From W0P28-013 sp963659365 (GTDB lineage Bacteria > Bacteroidota > Bacteroidia > Bacteroidales > Paludibacteraceae): a DNA stretch of 64,000 bases. Made by a program: the position numbers and the translations under genes. Of the stretch, positions 7,657 to 16,138 are shown one piece after another; the stretch's first letter is position 1, and each line of letters opens with the position of its first letter. Below the pieces are notes generated by a model. It saw only the letters and a program-made list of their open reading frames with translations. It made no database searches and was not told the origin of the DNA. Location of the stretch: assembly GCA_963659365.1 (NCBI GenBank), contig CAVKTI010000006.1, positions 8,024 through 72,023 on the forward strand. The letters run 5' to 3'.

Positions 7657-8793
7657 CTATTTTAGAATAATTCTAAAAGTTGTTCCTTTGGCGAGTTCGG
7701 ACTGTTTGACAAAAATTTTGCCGCCGTGATATGTTTCGACAATGCGTTTGGCGAGCGGCAAACCAAGCCCCCAGCCGCGCTGTTTGGTGGTGTAGCCGGG
7801 GCGAAAAACAGTTTTGAAACGGCGTTTGTCGATGCCTTTGCCCATGTCGGAAATGTCGATAAAGGTGCGGTTTTTGTCAGTTTTGCCAACAACGACCGTG
7901 ATTTTGCCTTTGCCGTCCATCGCGTCGAGCGCATTTTTGCAGAGATTTTCGACCACCCATTCGAAGAGCGGCACACAGAGCGCATTTTCGCACGCCGCCT
8001 TGTTCTCCACCTCGAACTGCACCATTTGCGAAGCGCGGCGGCGCATATAATCGACCGACCGCTGCACCACCTCGTTCACGCTGCACGGCGTAAGCACTGG
8101 TTTTGAGCCGATTTTCGAGAATCGCTCGGCAATGGTTTTCAGGCGGTCGATGTCGTTGCCCATCTCGTCGAGCATCGTTTCGTTGGGGTAGTTGCTTTTC
8201 AGCACTTCGTTCCACGCCACCAGCGACGAAATTGGCGTGCCAAGTTGGTGCGCCGTCTCCTTCGACAGCCCGACCCACACGCGGTTCTGCTCCGACCGTT
8301 TGGCCACTGCCAACGCCGCCACCACCAGCGCCACAAACACAGCGATAATGCCCAACTGCACATAGGGGAAAAGTTGCAACTGCTTCAGCGTGATGGAGTC
8401 GTCGTAGTAGATGTACTGCGGCTCGGCATCGGTTATGGCAATCTCTATCGGCTGCTGCTTCTCTTTCAGTTGCGCATAGACGGCGGCGTAAAACTCATCG
8501 ACTTTGGTGGCGGGTTCGTCGAAATTGCGCGCCGTAACAAACCGCCCATCAGCATCGACAATCAGCACAGGAATGTTGTTGTTCTCTTCGATTATTTTCC
8601 AGATGAAATCGATGTTCGGTGCGTCCATGTCGGCCTGCACAAACTGGCGCATGGCCTCTGCCCAAATTTCCATTTTTTGCCTTTGGTCGGCCTCCAAGCG
8701 CGCCACCAAGCGGTTCGTAAAAACCAACGAAGCCGCCACAATGCCCAACGCTACAGCCCACAAAAGCCATCTGATAACGGAGTTGTTTTTCAT
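7657..8793 (-). CDS. Orphan membrane sensor histidine kinase
   Basis: A 378-residue kinase. The start is set at the ATG at 8793 (MKNNSVIRWLLWAVAL), because the longer open frame runs into the MITE copy. There are two membrane helices (residues about 7-28 and 145-168) flanking a periplasmic domain of about 115 residues, a phospho-acceptor H-box of the Bacteroidota type (LSKETAHQLGTPISSL), an N-box (ENLCKNALDAM) and G-boxes (DMGKGID, GWGLGLPLAKRI). It would autophosphorylate and pass phosphate to a response regulator. No regulator gene is adjacent, so the partner is elsewhere. A 206-bp MITE ends 4 bp upstream of its start and may supply its promoter region. Confidence 0.9.
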   Translation of the reverse strand: MKNNSVIRWLLWAVALGIVAASLVFTNRLVARLEADQRQKMEIWAEAMRQFVQADMDAPNIDFIWKIIEENNNIPVLIVDADGRFVTARNFDEPATKVDEFYAAVYAQLKEKQQPIEIAITDAEPQYIYYDDSITLKQLQLFPYVQLGIIAVFVALVVAALAVAKRSEQNRVWVGLSKETAHQLGTPISSLVAWNEVLKSNYPNETMLDEMGNDIDRLKTIAERFSKIGSKPVLTPCSVNEVVQRSVDYMRRRASQMVQFEVENKAACENALCVPLFEWVVENLCKNALDAMDGKGKITVVVGKTDKNRTFIDISDMGKGIDKRRFKTVFRPGYTTKQRGWGLGLPLAKRIVETYHGGKIFVKQSELAKGTTFRIILK

Positions 8794-8796
8794 TTT

Positions 8797-9002
8797 AAGG
8801 GGATTGCTATAAATTGCCTTGTAGTGATTTTTGAATTTTGGGCTAACAGATGTTTGGCTTGAGCGAAAGCACAATGCGGTGGCATTGTAATTGAGTGAAA
8901 GTCAGACAGATGCAGTCCAAAAGCAAAAAGCGCACAAAAGTGTTCAGAAATTCGTTATTTGTTAAATTTATCATTAAACGGGGAATTTATAGAAGTCCCC
9001 TT
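8797..9002 (+). mobile_element. MITE-like element, copy A (206 bp)
   Basis: The 206-bp segment has terminal inverted repeats of about 21 bp (AAGGGGATT... and ...AGTCCCCTT). It shares about 85 percent identity with copy B at 22844-23049, which has exactly the same length and orientation. There is no coding capacity for a transposase. If the element is taken as AGGGG...CCCCT, a TTA duplication flanks copy A. The insertion supplies the last 15 codons and the stop of the sulfatase gene and abuts the start of the kinase gene. Confidence 0.8.
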
Positions 9003-10931
9003 TACTATCAAATCATCGTTAATCATACGCTCGATATACTGCTGAATGGCGGCTTTTAGGTAGCGTTCTTCGGGCGCAACATCGACCGAATCGCGCAGAT
9101 TGTGTTCGAGAAAACGGTCGTCGCGGTAGTTGTAAACCGCCACCGTGCGCACGCCGTCGAACTGCACCAGCAGACTGTCGCCAAAAAGTTGGTACACACC
9201 ATTGTTGTAGTTAATCACATAGTGCGGCTGGTCGCCATCGATGGTGTTTGCGCCAAACGCAAAATAGGGTTCGGCGCAGTGCAGGTAGTGCAGAATAGTC
9301 GGCATAATGTCGGTTTGCGCCATCGGCACATCGCTCACGCCACGCAGGTCGCTGCCATGTTGGTAGAAGAAAATCGGAATTTCGTAGCCGCCGCGGTCGT
9401 TTTGGTACTCGGCGTGCGTCGAAGCGTTGGTGTGGTCGGCCGTGAAGACAAACAGCGTATTGTCGAACCACGGATAGCGGCTCATCTTGTCGAAAAACAG
9501 GCGCAACGCATGGTCGGAATAGCCAATGCACTTGTGTATCGGGTGCGGTCCTTCGGGGAAAACGCCCTCGTAACGCTTTGGCACAGCAAATGGGTGGTGC
9601 GACGAAGCAGAGAAAATGGTGGTGAGAAACGGCTGGCGAAATTCGCCCATCTTATCGGCAAAAAATTGGAAAAATTCCTCGTCCCAAATGGCCCAAACGC
9701 CATCAAAATCGGCATCGTTGCCATATTCGGTCATGCCAAAATAGTCGTCGTAGCCAGCGGCGTTGGCGTATGCCTGAAAGCCCATCGAGCCATTGGGCGC
9801 ACCGTGGAAAAAGGCCGAATAGTAGCCCTCATTTTTTAGCACTTTCGCCACCGACGACACATCGTTTGTGGCATACGGCGTGGTGATGTACGGCTCGATA
9901 AACATCGGAATGCTCGACAGCGTAGAGGGCATGGCATCGATGCTTTTGCGCCCATTTGAAAAACTCTTGCTGAAGGTGAAACTCTCGGCCAGCAGCGAAT
10001 CCAGAAACGGCGTGTAGCCCACATAAGTGCCGCTGTCCAAATCGTGATTGAAAAAGCCGATATACTCCTTGCCAAAACTCTCCATGATGATAATCACCAC
10101 ATTCAGCGGCCGAAAATCGCCGTCGGGCGCGGGCGTATGCACAGGCCTGAAAATCGTTGGCAGTTCGTCGGCAGTGAAATAGTGCGGACTCTCGTACGAC
10201 TTGCGCTCGACCGTGGTGAAAAGGCTGAAAGGCGTGTTCAACACCAGCGCGTTTTCTATGGGGTGATTGATGTATTGCGCCGCATTGCTGATGTTTATCG
10301 GACGCGTGTAGGCACCAAAACCGCCGCGTATGCCGATGACCGTGAAATAGGCGCAAGTGAGCAAAATCGCCGTGTGCAACGGATAGTAAATCACATGCGG
10401 TACGCACATTTTTTCGGGACGATAACGCCTGTAACCAAGCACCAAAACGCCTATTGCAGCGGCGCAAAAGAGCGTGATGTACCAATAGTCAATCAGCCCT
10501 ATGGCGATGATTTTCAGTAGATTACCATCGTTCTGGAACTCGCTAAAAAATGTTATCGTTGTGCGTCGGTGTGTGAATGGGAAATAGGCCATATCGGCAC
10601 AATTTACCACCAGCAGCAGAATGTTTATCGTCAGAAAAATCCACTTCACCGCCTTTTGATAGCGTGCGTCGGCGCGGAAACGCAGCGGTAAAAGGGCGCA
10701 AAAAATGTAGAGCGAATTGAATAGCAGCAGTGCCGACAGGTCGAACCGCAAACCGCCACCGCACACCTCGACAAAGTGCGCCCAAGTCATGTCGGCAAAG
10801 GTGTCGCGATAGATCAGAAAAAAGAAGATTCTGCACAACGAAAAGAGCAGCATCATCAACACCAAATTGCACACAGCCACCGTGAGCGGCTTGCGCCACA
10901 AAGCAGCAAAAAAGTTCGCTATTTTTTTCAT
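8955..10931 (-). CDS. LTA synthase-family sulfatase (membrane phosphoglycerol/phosphoethanolamine transferase-like)
   Basis: About 658 residues from the ATG at 10931 (MKKIANFFAALW); an in-frame ATG at 10943 is possible. About five membrane helices occupy residues 1-190, followed by a periplasmic alkaline-phosphatase/sulfatase-fold domain. Motifs are VVIIMESFGKEYIGFF (metal-binding Glu), the likely nucleophile region SNGRKSIDAMPSTLSS, and FVFTADHTN (metal-binding Asp-His). Relatives transfer phosphoglycerol or phosphoethanolamine to envelope polymers; the acceptor here is unknown. It lies 14 nt after rsgA, so they are probably co-transcribed. The last 15 residues (KGTSINSPF...) are encoded by MITE copy A, so the native C terminus was replaced. 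Confidence 0.85.
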   Translation of the reverse strand: MKKIANFFAALWRKPLTVAVCNLVLMMLLFSLCRIFFFLIYRDTFADMTWAHFVEVCGGGLRFDLSALLLFNSLYIFCALLPLRFRADARYQKAVKWIFLTINILLLVVNCADMAYFPFTHRRTTITFFSEFQNDGNLLKIIAIGLIDYWYITLFCAAAIGVLVLGYRRYRPEKMCVPHVIYYPLHTAILLTCAYFTVIGIRGGFGAYTRPINISNAAQYINHPIENALVLNTPFSLFTTVERKSYESPHYFTADELPTIFRPVHTPAPDGDFRPLNVVIIIMESFGKEYIGFFNHDLDSGTYVGYTPFLDSLLAESFTFSKSFSNGRKSIDAMPSTLSSIPMFIEPYITTPYATNDVSSVAKVLKNEGYYSAFFHGAPNGSMGFQAYANAAGYDDYFGMTEYGNDADFDGVWAIWDEEFFQFFADKMGEFRQPFLTTIFSASSHHPFAVPKRYEGVFPEGPHPIHKCIGYSDHALRLFFDKMSRYPWFDNTLFVFTADHTNASTHAEYQNDRGGYEIPIFFYQHGSDLRGVSDVPMAQTDIMPTILHYLHCAEPYFAFGANTIDGDQPHYVINYNNGVYQLFGDSLLVQFDGVRTVAVYNYRDDRFLEHNLRDSVDVAPEERYLKAAIQQYIERMINDDLIVKGTSINSPFNDKFNK

Positions 10932-10944
10932 TTTCAAACACATT

Positions 10945-11856
10945 TTAACGGTATTTCGATTCACCGAAATCGGTGCGTATCGACAGATAACTCTCGTAGC
11001 GCGAAAGCGCAATGTCGCCCGACTCTACCGCCGCCAGCACAGCGCAATCGGGCTCGTGCGTGTGCGAACAGTTGGCAAAACGGCACGCCTGCGAAGCGGC
11101 AAACATTTCGGGAAAGAAATGCCCAACCTCGTCGGCGGTCATATTCACCATGCCGAAGCCTTTCACGCCCGGCGTGTCGATGACGAATGTGCCGCCGCCA
11201 ATGTCGTACATCTCCGAAAAAGTGGTGGTGTGCATACCTTTGAGATGCGCCTCCGAAATGGCTCCCGTTCGGGCGGCTGCGTGTGGCACAAGGCGGTTTA
11301 TCAGTGTCGATTTGCCCACGCCCGAATTGCCCGACAGCAGAGTCGTTTTGCCTTGCAACAGCGATTTCAACGCATCGAGATTTTCGCCAGTTTCGGCCAC
11401 AATGCGCACGCAGCGGTAACCGATTTTTTCGTATATTTGGCACAGATTGTCGAGTTGTTCACGCCATTTTTTGTCGAGCAAATCAATTTTATTGAACACC
11501 AAAATGGTCGGCACGCCGTAAGCCTCGGCCGTAACCAGAAATCTGTCGATAAAGATGGGCGAAGTTTCGGGCTGGCGCAAGGTTACCATCAGCACCGCTT
11601 GGTCGATGTTCGCCGCAATGATGTGCAACTGCTTCGATAGGTTTGTCGGGCGGCGTACAATGTAGTTTTTGCGATCGTGCAACTGCGTGATGTAGCCCGC
11701 CTCGTCGAACTCGACACGATCGCCCACCGCCACAGGGTTGGTGCTTTTTATGCCCTTGATGCGAAAATTTCCGCGCACCTTGCACACCACCGACTGCCCC
11801 TGTTCGTTACAAACAAAGCAATCAGAACCCACTATTTTGGCGACAATTCCAAGCAT
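10945..11856 (-). CDS. rsgA: Ribosome small-subunit-dependent GTPase A
   Basis: A 303-residue circularly permuted GTPase, RsgA/YjeQ, which assists late maturation of the 30S subunit. It has an N-terminal OB fold (residues 1-75) and the permuted order G4 (FNKIDLL), G1 P-loop (LLSGNSGVGKSTLINRL) and G3 (VIDTPGVKGFGM). The C-terminal zinc knuckle reads CRFANCSHTHEPDC. All motifs are intact and the length is typical. It heads a two-gene unit with the sulfatase downstream. Confidence 0.96.
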   Translation of the reverse strand: MLGIVAKIVGSDCFVCNEQGQSVVCKVRGNFRIKGIKSTNPVAVGDRVEFDEAGYITQLHDRKNYIVRRPTNLSKQLHIIAANIDQAVLMVTLRQPETSPIFIDRFLVTAEAYGVPTILVFNKIDLLDKKWREQLDNLCQIYEKIGYRCVRIVAETGENLDALKSLLQGKTTLLSGNSGVGKSTLINRLVPHAAARTGAISEAHLKGMHTTTFSEMYDIGGGTFVIDTPGVKGFGMVNMTADEVGHFFPEMFAASQACRFANCSHTHEPDCAVLAAVESGDIALSRYESYLSIRTDFGESKYR

Positions 11857-12271
11857 ATTTTAGTAGCAAGATATGAGTAGCAAGTAGCAAGATAAATTAG
11901 GAATTAGGAATGAGGAATGAGGAGTTTTTTTAGTTAGAAGTTAGAAGTGAGAAGTGAGCAGTGAATGAGAACTCGGACGAAGACAGATTTCAAATGTAAC
12001 CATTAGGAACAATAAAAACTCAGAAACAAAAATTGCGCCAGCAATTTTGAGAATTTTTTCGACAAGCGAGCGCAGTGCCAAACTCGTTTGAGCAATGCCG
12101 AGCGGAGAAAAAATCTTTGCGAAGCAAAAAACAACTAGAAACTAGAAATTAGAAATAAAAATCGCTTAAATAATTCAACTTTATACACTTTCACGCTATT
12201 TCGTCTTTACTCCTTACTCCTTGCTATTATTCATTATTCATTTTTAATTATTCATTAGCACACTTCGTGTG
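11857..12271. repeat. Intergenic degenerate repeats
   Basis: No gene is visible in 415 bp. It holds tagcaagtagcaag words (also near 350 and 24880), an agttagaagttagaagtgagaag array (11917-11970) matching the family near 5028, and aaattgcgccagcaattttgag and actagaaactagaaattag words. It separates the D15 protein gene from rsgA. Confidence 0.6.
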
Positions 12272-13441
12272 CTAGAACGCTTCTTTTATCGTGAGATAAA
12301 AGTTCCAGCCGTCGCGGTGCCAAGTGGTGTTTTGGTTGTTGCGTGCCACATCGAACCGCACATTCACTTTTGCTTTGTTCACCGCCACGCGCAAGCCTGC
12401 GCCGTAGCCAACTTTCGGCACGGCAAATTGCCAATTTTTCAAATTATAGACATCGCCCACGCCGCCAAAAACTGCCGCTTTCAGAAATCGCCAAATAGGA
12501 ATGCGCAGTTCGGCTTGCAGCGCAATCGCCACATCGTCGCGGAACTGCCCCCGACGAATGCCACGCAGCAAATCCAATCCGCCGATGGTTGGCAACATCT
12601 GAAACGGTTTTTCGTTCCCGAAAGTCCACGCAGTGTTTAGTTGCCACGCAAAGACCAACTCTTTGTAAATCGGCACAAACTGCCGAAAATCGGCCGACAC
12701 GCTGCCCATGCGATAGGTGCTGCCGAGATACGGCTCGTAGTAGTTGGCCATCGCCTTGAAAAAAATTCCGCGCTGCGGATAAAACTGCTTGTCGCGCGAA
12801 TCGTACGACACCAGCGCACCCACGCCCAACATCACAAACGAGCGATCCAAACCTGTTATGCGACAGCATTGCGCCAGCGAATCGATATTGGCGGTGGTGG
12901 TCGGTTTTTCCCACCGAAAATCGAGGCTCGCGCCCACTATCCAATGGTCGGTGATGTAGCATTGCGGTTGCGCCGCCAGCGACACCACATCAGAACTGTA
13001 ATTTACCCGCGCCGCCAGCAACGATTTACTGCTATTGCCGATGCCGTAGAAATAGTCGGGGTAGCGTTTGAATCCGACGCGCGCATAGAGAAACCAACGA
13101 CTGTCGTTCCCGAAATAGACGGTCGAAAGTGCATTGACATTCCACTGTTTGTTGAGCGTGTAGGCCGCATCGAAATAGATGTCGCTCACTTTTGGCTGCT
13201 TGGCGCAGTTGAAATAGTATGCGCCTGCCACACCAAACGCCCAGCGTGTTTCGGGCTGATAGACCGCCGTGGGCAGTGCCATAAATTTCCAGTCGAGCAG
13301 CGTGTCCCAGCGCGACCGCTTTTCGGCCGCCAGCGAATCGGCGGGCGTTTGCGCCCACACATTGGCACACAAAAGCAACGCCAACAGGCCAACGCCATAT
13401 TGGCCATTTGCCAAGCCACGATGCAACCAACGCTTCGACAC
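12272..13441 (-). CDS. BamA/TamA (D15, bacterial surface antigen) family outer-membrane protein
   Basis: A 389-residue protein with a signal peptide (cut near residue 30, ANVWAQ) and then almost entirely amphipathic beta strands. The C-terminal half matches the D15/Omp85 barrel, including LRGIRRGQFRDD, the LRG(x)R loop-6 motif that locks inside the barrel. There are no POTRA repeats, so this is a barrel-only member rather than BamA itself; such proteins often carry unknown cargo or act as calcium-dependent lipases' partners. The C terminus ends in Phe, as usual for outer-membrane barrels. It starts 5 bp after frr and is probably co-transcribed with it. Confidence 0.8.
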   Translation of the reverse strand: MSKRWLHRGLANGQYGVGLLALLLCANVWAQTPADSLAAEKRSRWDTLLDWKFMALPTAVYQPETRWAFGVAGAYYFNCAKQPKVSDIYFDAAYTLNKQWNVNALSTVYFGNDSRWFLYARVGFKRYPDYFYGIGNSSKSLLAARVNYSSDVVSLAAQPQCYITDHWIVGASLDFRWEKPTTTANIDSLAQCCRITGLDRSFVMLGVGALVSYDSRDKQFYPQRGIFFKAMANYYEPYLGSTYRMGSVSADFRQFVPIYKELVFAWQLNTAWTFGNEKPFQMLPTIGGLDLLRGIRRGQFRDDVAIALQAELRIPIWRFLKAAVFGGVGDVYNLKNWQFAVPKVGYGAGLRVAVNKAKVNVRFDVARNNQNTTWHRDGWNFYLTIKEAF

Positions 13442-13446
13442 GCCGC

Positions 13447-14013
13447 CTAAACGGTCATAATCTCTTTCTCTTTGGCGGCCATCATCTCGTCGATGCGCTT
13501 AACGAACTTGTCGTGCAGTTTTTGCGCTTCGCCCTCGCCGTCTTTGCCCATATCTTCGGGCATACCGTTTTTGACCTCTTTTTTCAGTTTGTCGATGGCG
13601 TCGCGGCGTGCATTGCGCACACTCACTTTGGCCTCTTCGACTGCACCGCCAGCGGTTTTCACCAGTTGGCGACGGCGTTCCTCCGTTACAGGCGGAATAG
13701 CCAAACGAATGCTCTCGCCATTGTTGGCAGGCGTAATGCCCACATCTGACCCCAAAATCGCCTTTTCGATAACGGGAATCAGTGCCTTTTCGTAAGGCAA
13801 AATCTGAATGGTGCGCGCGTCGGGCGTGGTGAGCGTCGCCACATTGTTGAGCGGCACTACGCTGCCGTAATACTCCACACGCACGCCGTCCAAAATGCGC
13901 ACATTGGCTTTGCCAGCGCGGATATGCGCCAACGCATCGTCGAGAAACTGCACCGCCAAATCCATCTCTTCGGACGCGGCAGACAAAATCTGCTGAACTT
14001 TTTCTTGTGACAT
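13447..14013 (-). CDS. frr: Ribosome recycling factor
   Basis: 188 residues from the ATG at 14013 (MSQEKVQQIL), close to the usual 185; the upstream in-frame ATG at 14055 adds an atypical leader. With EF-G, RRF splits the post-termination ribosome. Conserved segments include IRAGKANVRILDGVRVEYYG, PLNNVATLTTPDARTI, GITPANNGESIRLAIPP-type residues and VRNARRDAIDKLKK. It is the first gene of a frr-D15 unit. Confidence 0.96.
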   Translation of the reverse strand: MSQEKVQQILSAASEEMDLAVQFLDDALAHIRAGKANVRILDGVRVEYYGSVVPLNNVATLTTPDARTIQILPYEKALIPVIEKAILGSDVGITPANNGESIRLAIPPVTEERRRQLVKTAGGAVEEAKVSVRNARRDAIDKLKKEVKNGMPEDMGKDGEGEAQKLHDKFVKRIDEMMAAKEKEIMTV

Positions 14014-14052
14014 AACAAACGATTTATCTCGATTTTCGGTGATGATTTTGTG

Positions 14053-14060
14053 CAAAGGTA
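14053..14060 (-). promoter_or_regulatory. Probable -7 promoter element for frr
   Basis: The minus strand reads TACCTTTG, a perfect TAnnTTTG -7 element, about 40 nt upstream of the frr ATG. No TTTG is found at the expected 19-21 nt spacing, so only the -7 half is supported. Confidence 0.45.
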
Positions 14061-14107
14061 CGCATTTTGTATCGAAAAATGGGACTATTTTGGCAAAAAA
14101 ATTGCAA

Positions 14108-14139
14108 TTTGGAAATGTCGATTCTTTTTCGTAACTTTG
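14108..14139 (+). promoter_or_regulatory. Bacteroidota-type promoter for recJ
   Basis: TTTG at 14108-14111, 20 nt, then TAACTTTG at 14132-14139. This is a full consensus match about 78 nt ahead of the recJ ATG and divergent from frr. Confidence 0.8.
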
Positions 14140-14216
14140 TAGGTTGGCTTTTGGTGGTGTAAATGCCCAAACATCGCCCGCCGACCGCGCAAAAACGCAA
14201 ATAAAACAACAACATA

Positions 14217-15944
14217 ATGGTTAATCAGTGGATTTTCGACCAACTTACACCCGAACAAGAAGCACACCGCGCCACTATTGCAGAGGAACTCGGCGTAGGA
14301 TCGATTTTGGCGCAACTGCTTGTGCAGCGGGGCATCAACACTTTCGACGAGGCTAAAAAATTCTTTCGTCCCGACCTAAACGACCTGCACGACCCATTTC
14401 TGATAAAGGATATGGATCGCGCCATCGACCGACTGAATCAAGCCCTTTCGCAGAAAGAAAAAATTCTGATTTACGGCGACTACGATGTGGACGGCACGAC
14501 CGCCGTGGCGCTGGTTTACACATTTTTGTCGCGCTACACCAACGCCATCGATTTCTACATTCCCGACCGCTACACCGAGGGTTACGGCATCTCGTTCAAA
14601 GGCATCGATTTTGCGCACGACAACGGTTTCACGCTCATCGTTGCGCTCGATTGCGGCATCAAAGCAGTCGATAAAGTGCAGTACGCCAACACATTAGGCA
14701 TCGACTTTATCATTTGTGACCACCACAACCCTGGCGACGAACTGCCGCCTGCTGTGGCGGTGCTCGACAGCAAACGCAGCGACTGTCCCTACCCTTACAA
14801 ACATCTGTCGGGCTGCGGCGTCGGATTCAAACTGATGCAGGCATTTGCGCAAAACAATGCGATGGATTTTGCGCTGCTCAAGCCGCTGCTCGACCTTGTG
14901 GCGGTGAGCATTGCGTCGGACATTGTGCCGATAACAGGCGAAAATCGCGTGCTGGCCTACTACGGATTGAAACAACTCAACGAAAATCCGAGCATTGGGC
15001 TGCGCGGCATTATCGATGTGTGCAAACTGTCTGGCAAAGAACTGACTATCAGCGACATAGTTTTCAAAATCGGACCACGCATCAACGCTTCGGGGCGTAT
15101 GCATTCGGGCTACGAGGCGGTGGAACTGCTCATTTCGCACGACCCGAATTTTGTTTCGGAGCGGAGTTCGGTCATCAACGACTACAACGACGAGCGGCGC
15201 GACATCGACAAGCGCACCACCGACGAGGCCAAAAGTCTGCTCGCCTGCACCGACGATTTTGCCAGTCGCCGTTCCATCATCGTTTACAACGCCGAATGGA
15301 GCAAAGGCATCATCGGCATTGTGGCGTCGCGGCTGTGCGAGGAGTTTTACAAACCGACCATCGTGCTGACCAAAGCCAACGGATTGGTGAGCGGTTCGGC
15401 GCGCTCGGTGCCAGGGTTCGACCTCTACAGCGCCATCGACAGTTGCCACGACCTGCTCGAAAATTTCGGCGGGCATCTCTACGCCGCAGGATTGACCATG
15501 AAAGAGGAGAATTTGGCAGAATTTACGCAGCGATTCGAAGCGTTTGTGGCGCAAAACATTCAGCAAGAGCAACTTACGCCGCAAATCGAAATCGATGCTG
15601 AGGTCAAATTTCGCGACCTGACGCCCAAATTTTTCCGCATTCTCAAGCAATTCAGTCCGTTCGGTCCGGGCAATATGAAGCCTGTGTTCTGCACACGCCG
15701 CGTGTTCGACTACGAGGGCAACAGTCGCCCTGTGGGCAAAGAGCAGGAGCATCTGAAACTGGAGTTGGTCGATGCCAGTTGCGAAAATGTGATGAACGGC
15801 ATTGCCTTCCGCATGAGCGATTTCAACGAGCAACTCAAAGCCCTGAACCCGCTCGACATCTGCTACACCCTCGAAGAGAACACCTTCAACGGCAACACCT
15901 CGATGCAACTGATGATTCGCGACATCAAACTATCGGAGCGGTAG
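14217..15944 (+). CDS. recJ: Single-stranded-DNA-specific exonuclease RecJ
   Basis: A 575-residue RecJ, a 5'-3' ssDNA exonuclease used in recombination and repair. DHH-family motifs are intact: YGDYDVDGTTA (motif I), ALDCGIKAV, and ICDHHNPG (the DHH motif). The DHHA1 part includes KGIIGIVASRL and GSARSVPGFDLY, with GGHLYAAGLTM, followed by a C-terminal OB domain. Length is standard. It is transcribed alone from its own promoter and followed by a hairpin at 15978. Confidence 0.96.
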   Translation: MVNQWIFDQLTPEQEAHRATIAEELGVGSILAQLLVQRGINTFDEAKKFFRPDLNDLHDPFLIKDMDRAIDRLNQALSQKEKILIYGDYDVDGTTAVALVYTFLSRYTNAIDFYIPDRYTEGYGISFKGIDFAHDNGFTLIVALDCGIKAVDKVQYANTLGIDFIICDHHNPGDELPPAVAVLDSKRSDCPYPYKHLSGCGVGFKLMQAFAQNNAMDFALLKPLLDLVAVSIASDIVPITGENRVLAYYGLKQLNENPSIGLRGIIDVCKLSGKELTISDIVFKIGPRINASGRMHSGYEAVELLISHDPNFVSERSSVINDYNDERRDIDKRTTDEAKSLLACTDDFASRRSIIVYNAEWSKGIIGIVASRLCEEFYKPTIVLTKANGLVSGSARSVPGFDLYSAIDSCHDLLENFGGHLYAAGLTMKEENLAEFTQRFEAFVAQNIQQEQLTPQIEIDAEVKFRDLTPKFFRILKQFSPFGPGNMKPVFCTRRVFDYEGNSRPVGKEQEHLKLELVDASCENVMNGIAFRMSDFNEQLKALNPLDICYTLEENTFNGNTSMQLMIRDIKLSER

Positions 15945-15977
15945 TTGGGAAGGTGAGAGGTTAGAGAATATAGATCG

Positions 15978-16011
15978 TAGAGCCGCCACACTGTGACGGC
16001 TCTACTGTTTT
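15978..16011 (+). terminator. Hairpin terminator after recJ
   Basis: GTAGAGCCG and CGGCTCTAC form a perfect 9-bp stem with a 10-nt loop, followed by tgtttt, 34 nt after the recJ stop. Confidence 0.6.
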
Positions 16012-16083
16012 ACGGATTTTCCAAAATCCACAAATAACCAATTCCCCAAACTCCCCAAATCCCGCCCGACCAAATTTTTCTGC

Positions 16084-16122
16084 AAAAAAACGCCGCCCCA
16101 ACGAAATGAGGCGACGCCGTTC
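16084..16122 (-). terminator. Intrinsic terminator of the EF-G paralogue gene
   Basis: Read on the minus strand, GCGTCGCCTC pairs with GGGGCGGCGT (10 bp with G-T wobbles), followed by a run of seven T, just after the stop at 16139. Confidence 0.7.
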
Positions 16123-16138
16123 TTGATTTTTTACGCAA

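Noticed and set aside
8797..9002. Remnant of a full insertion sequence
   Set aside because: Both copies are exactly 206 bp with matched ends and no trace of transposase, which fits a MITE rather than independent decay.
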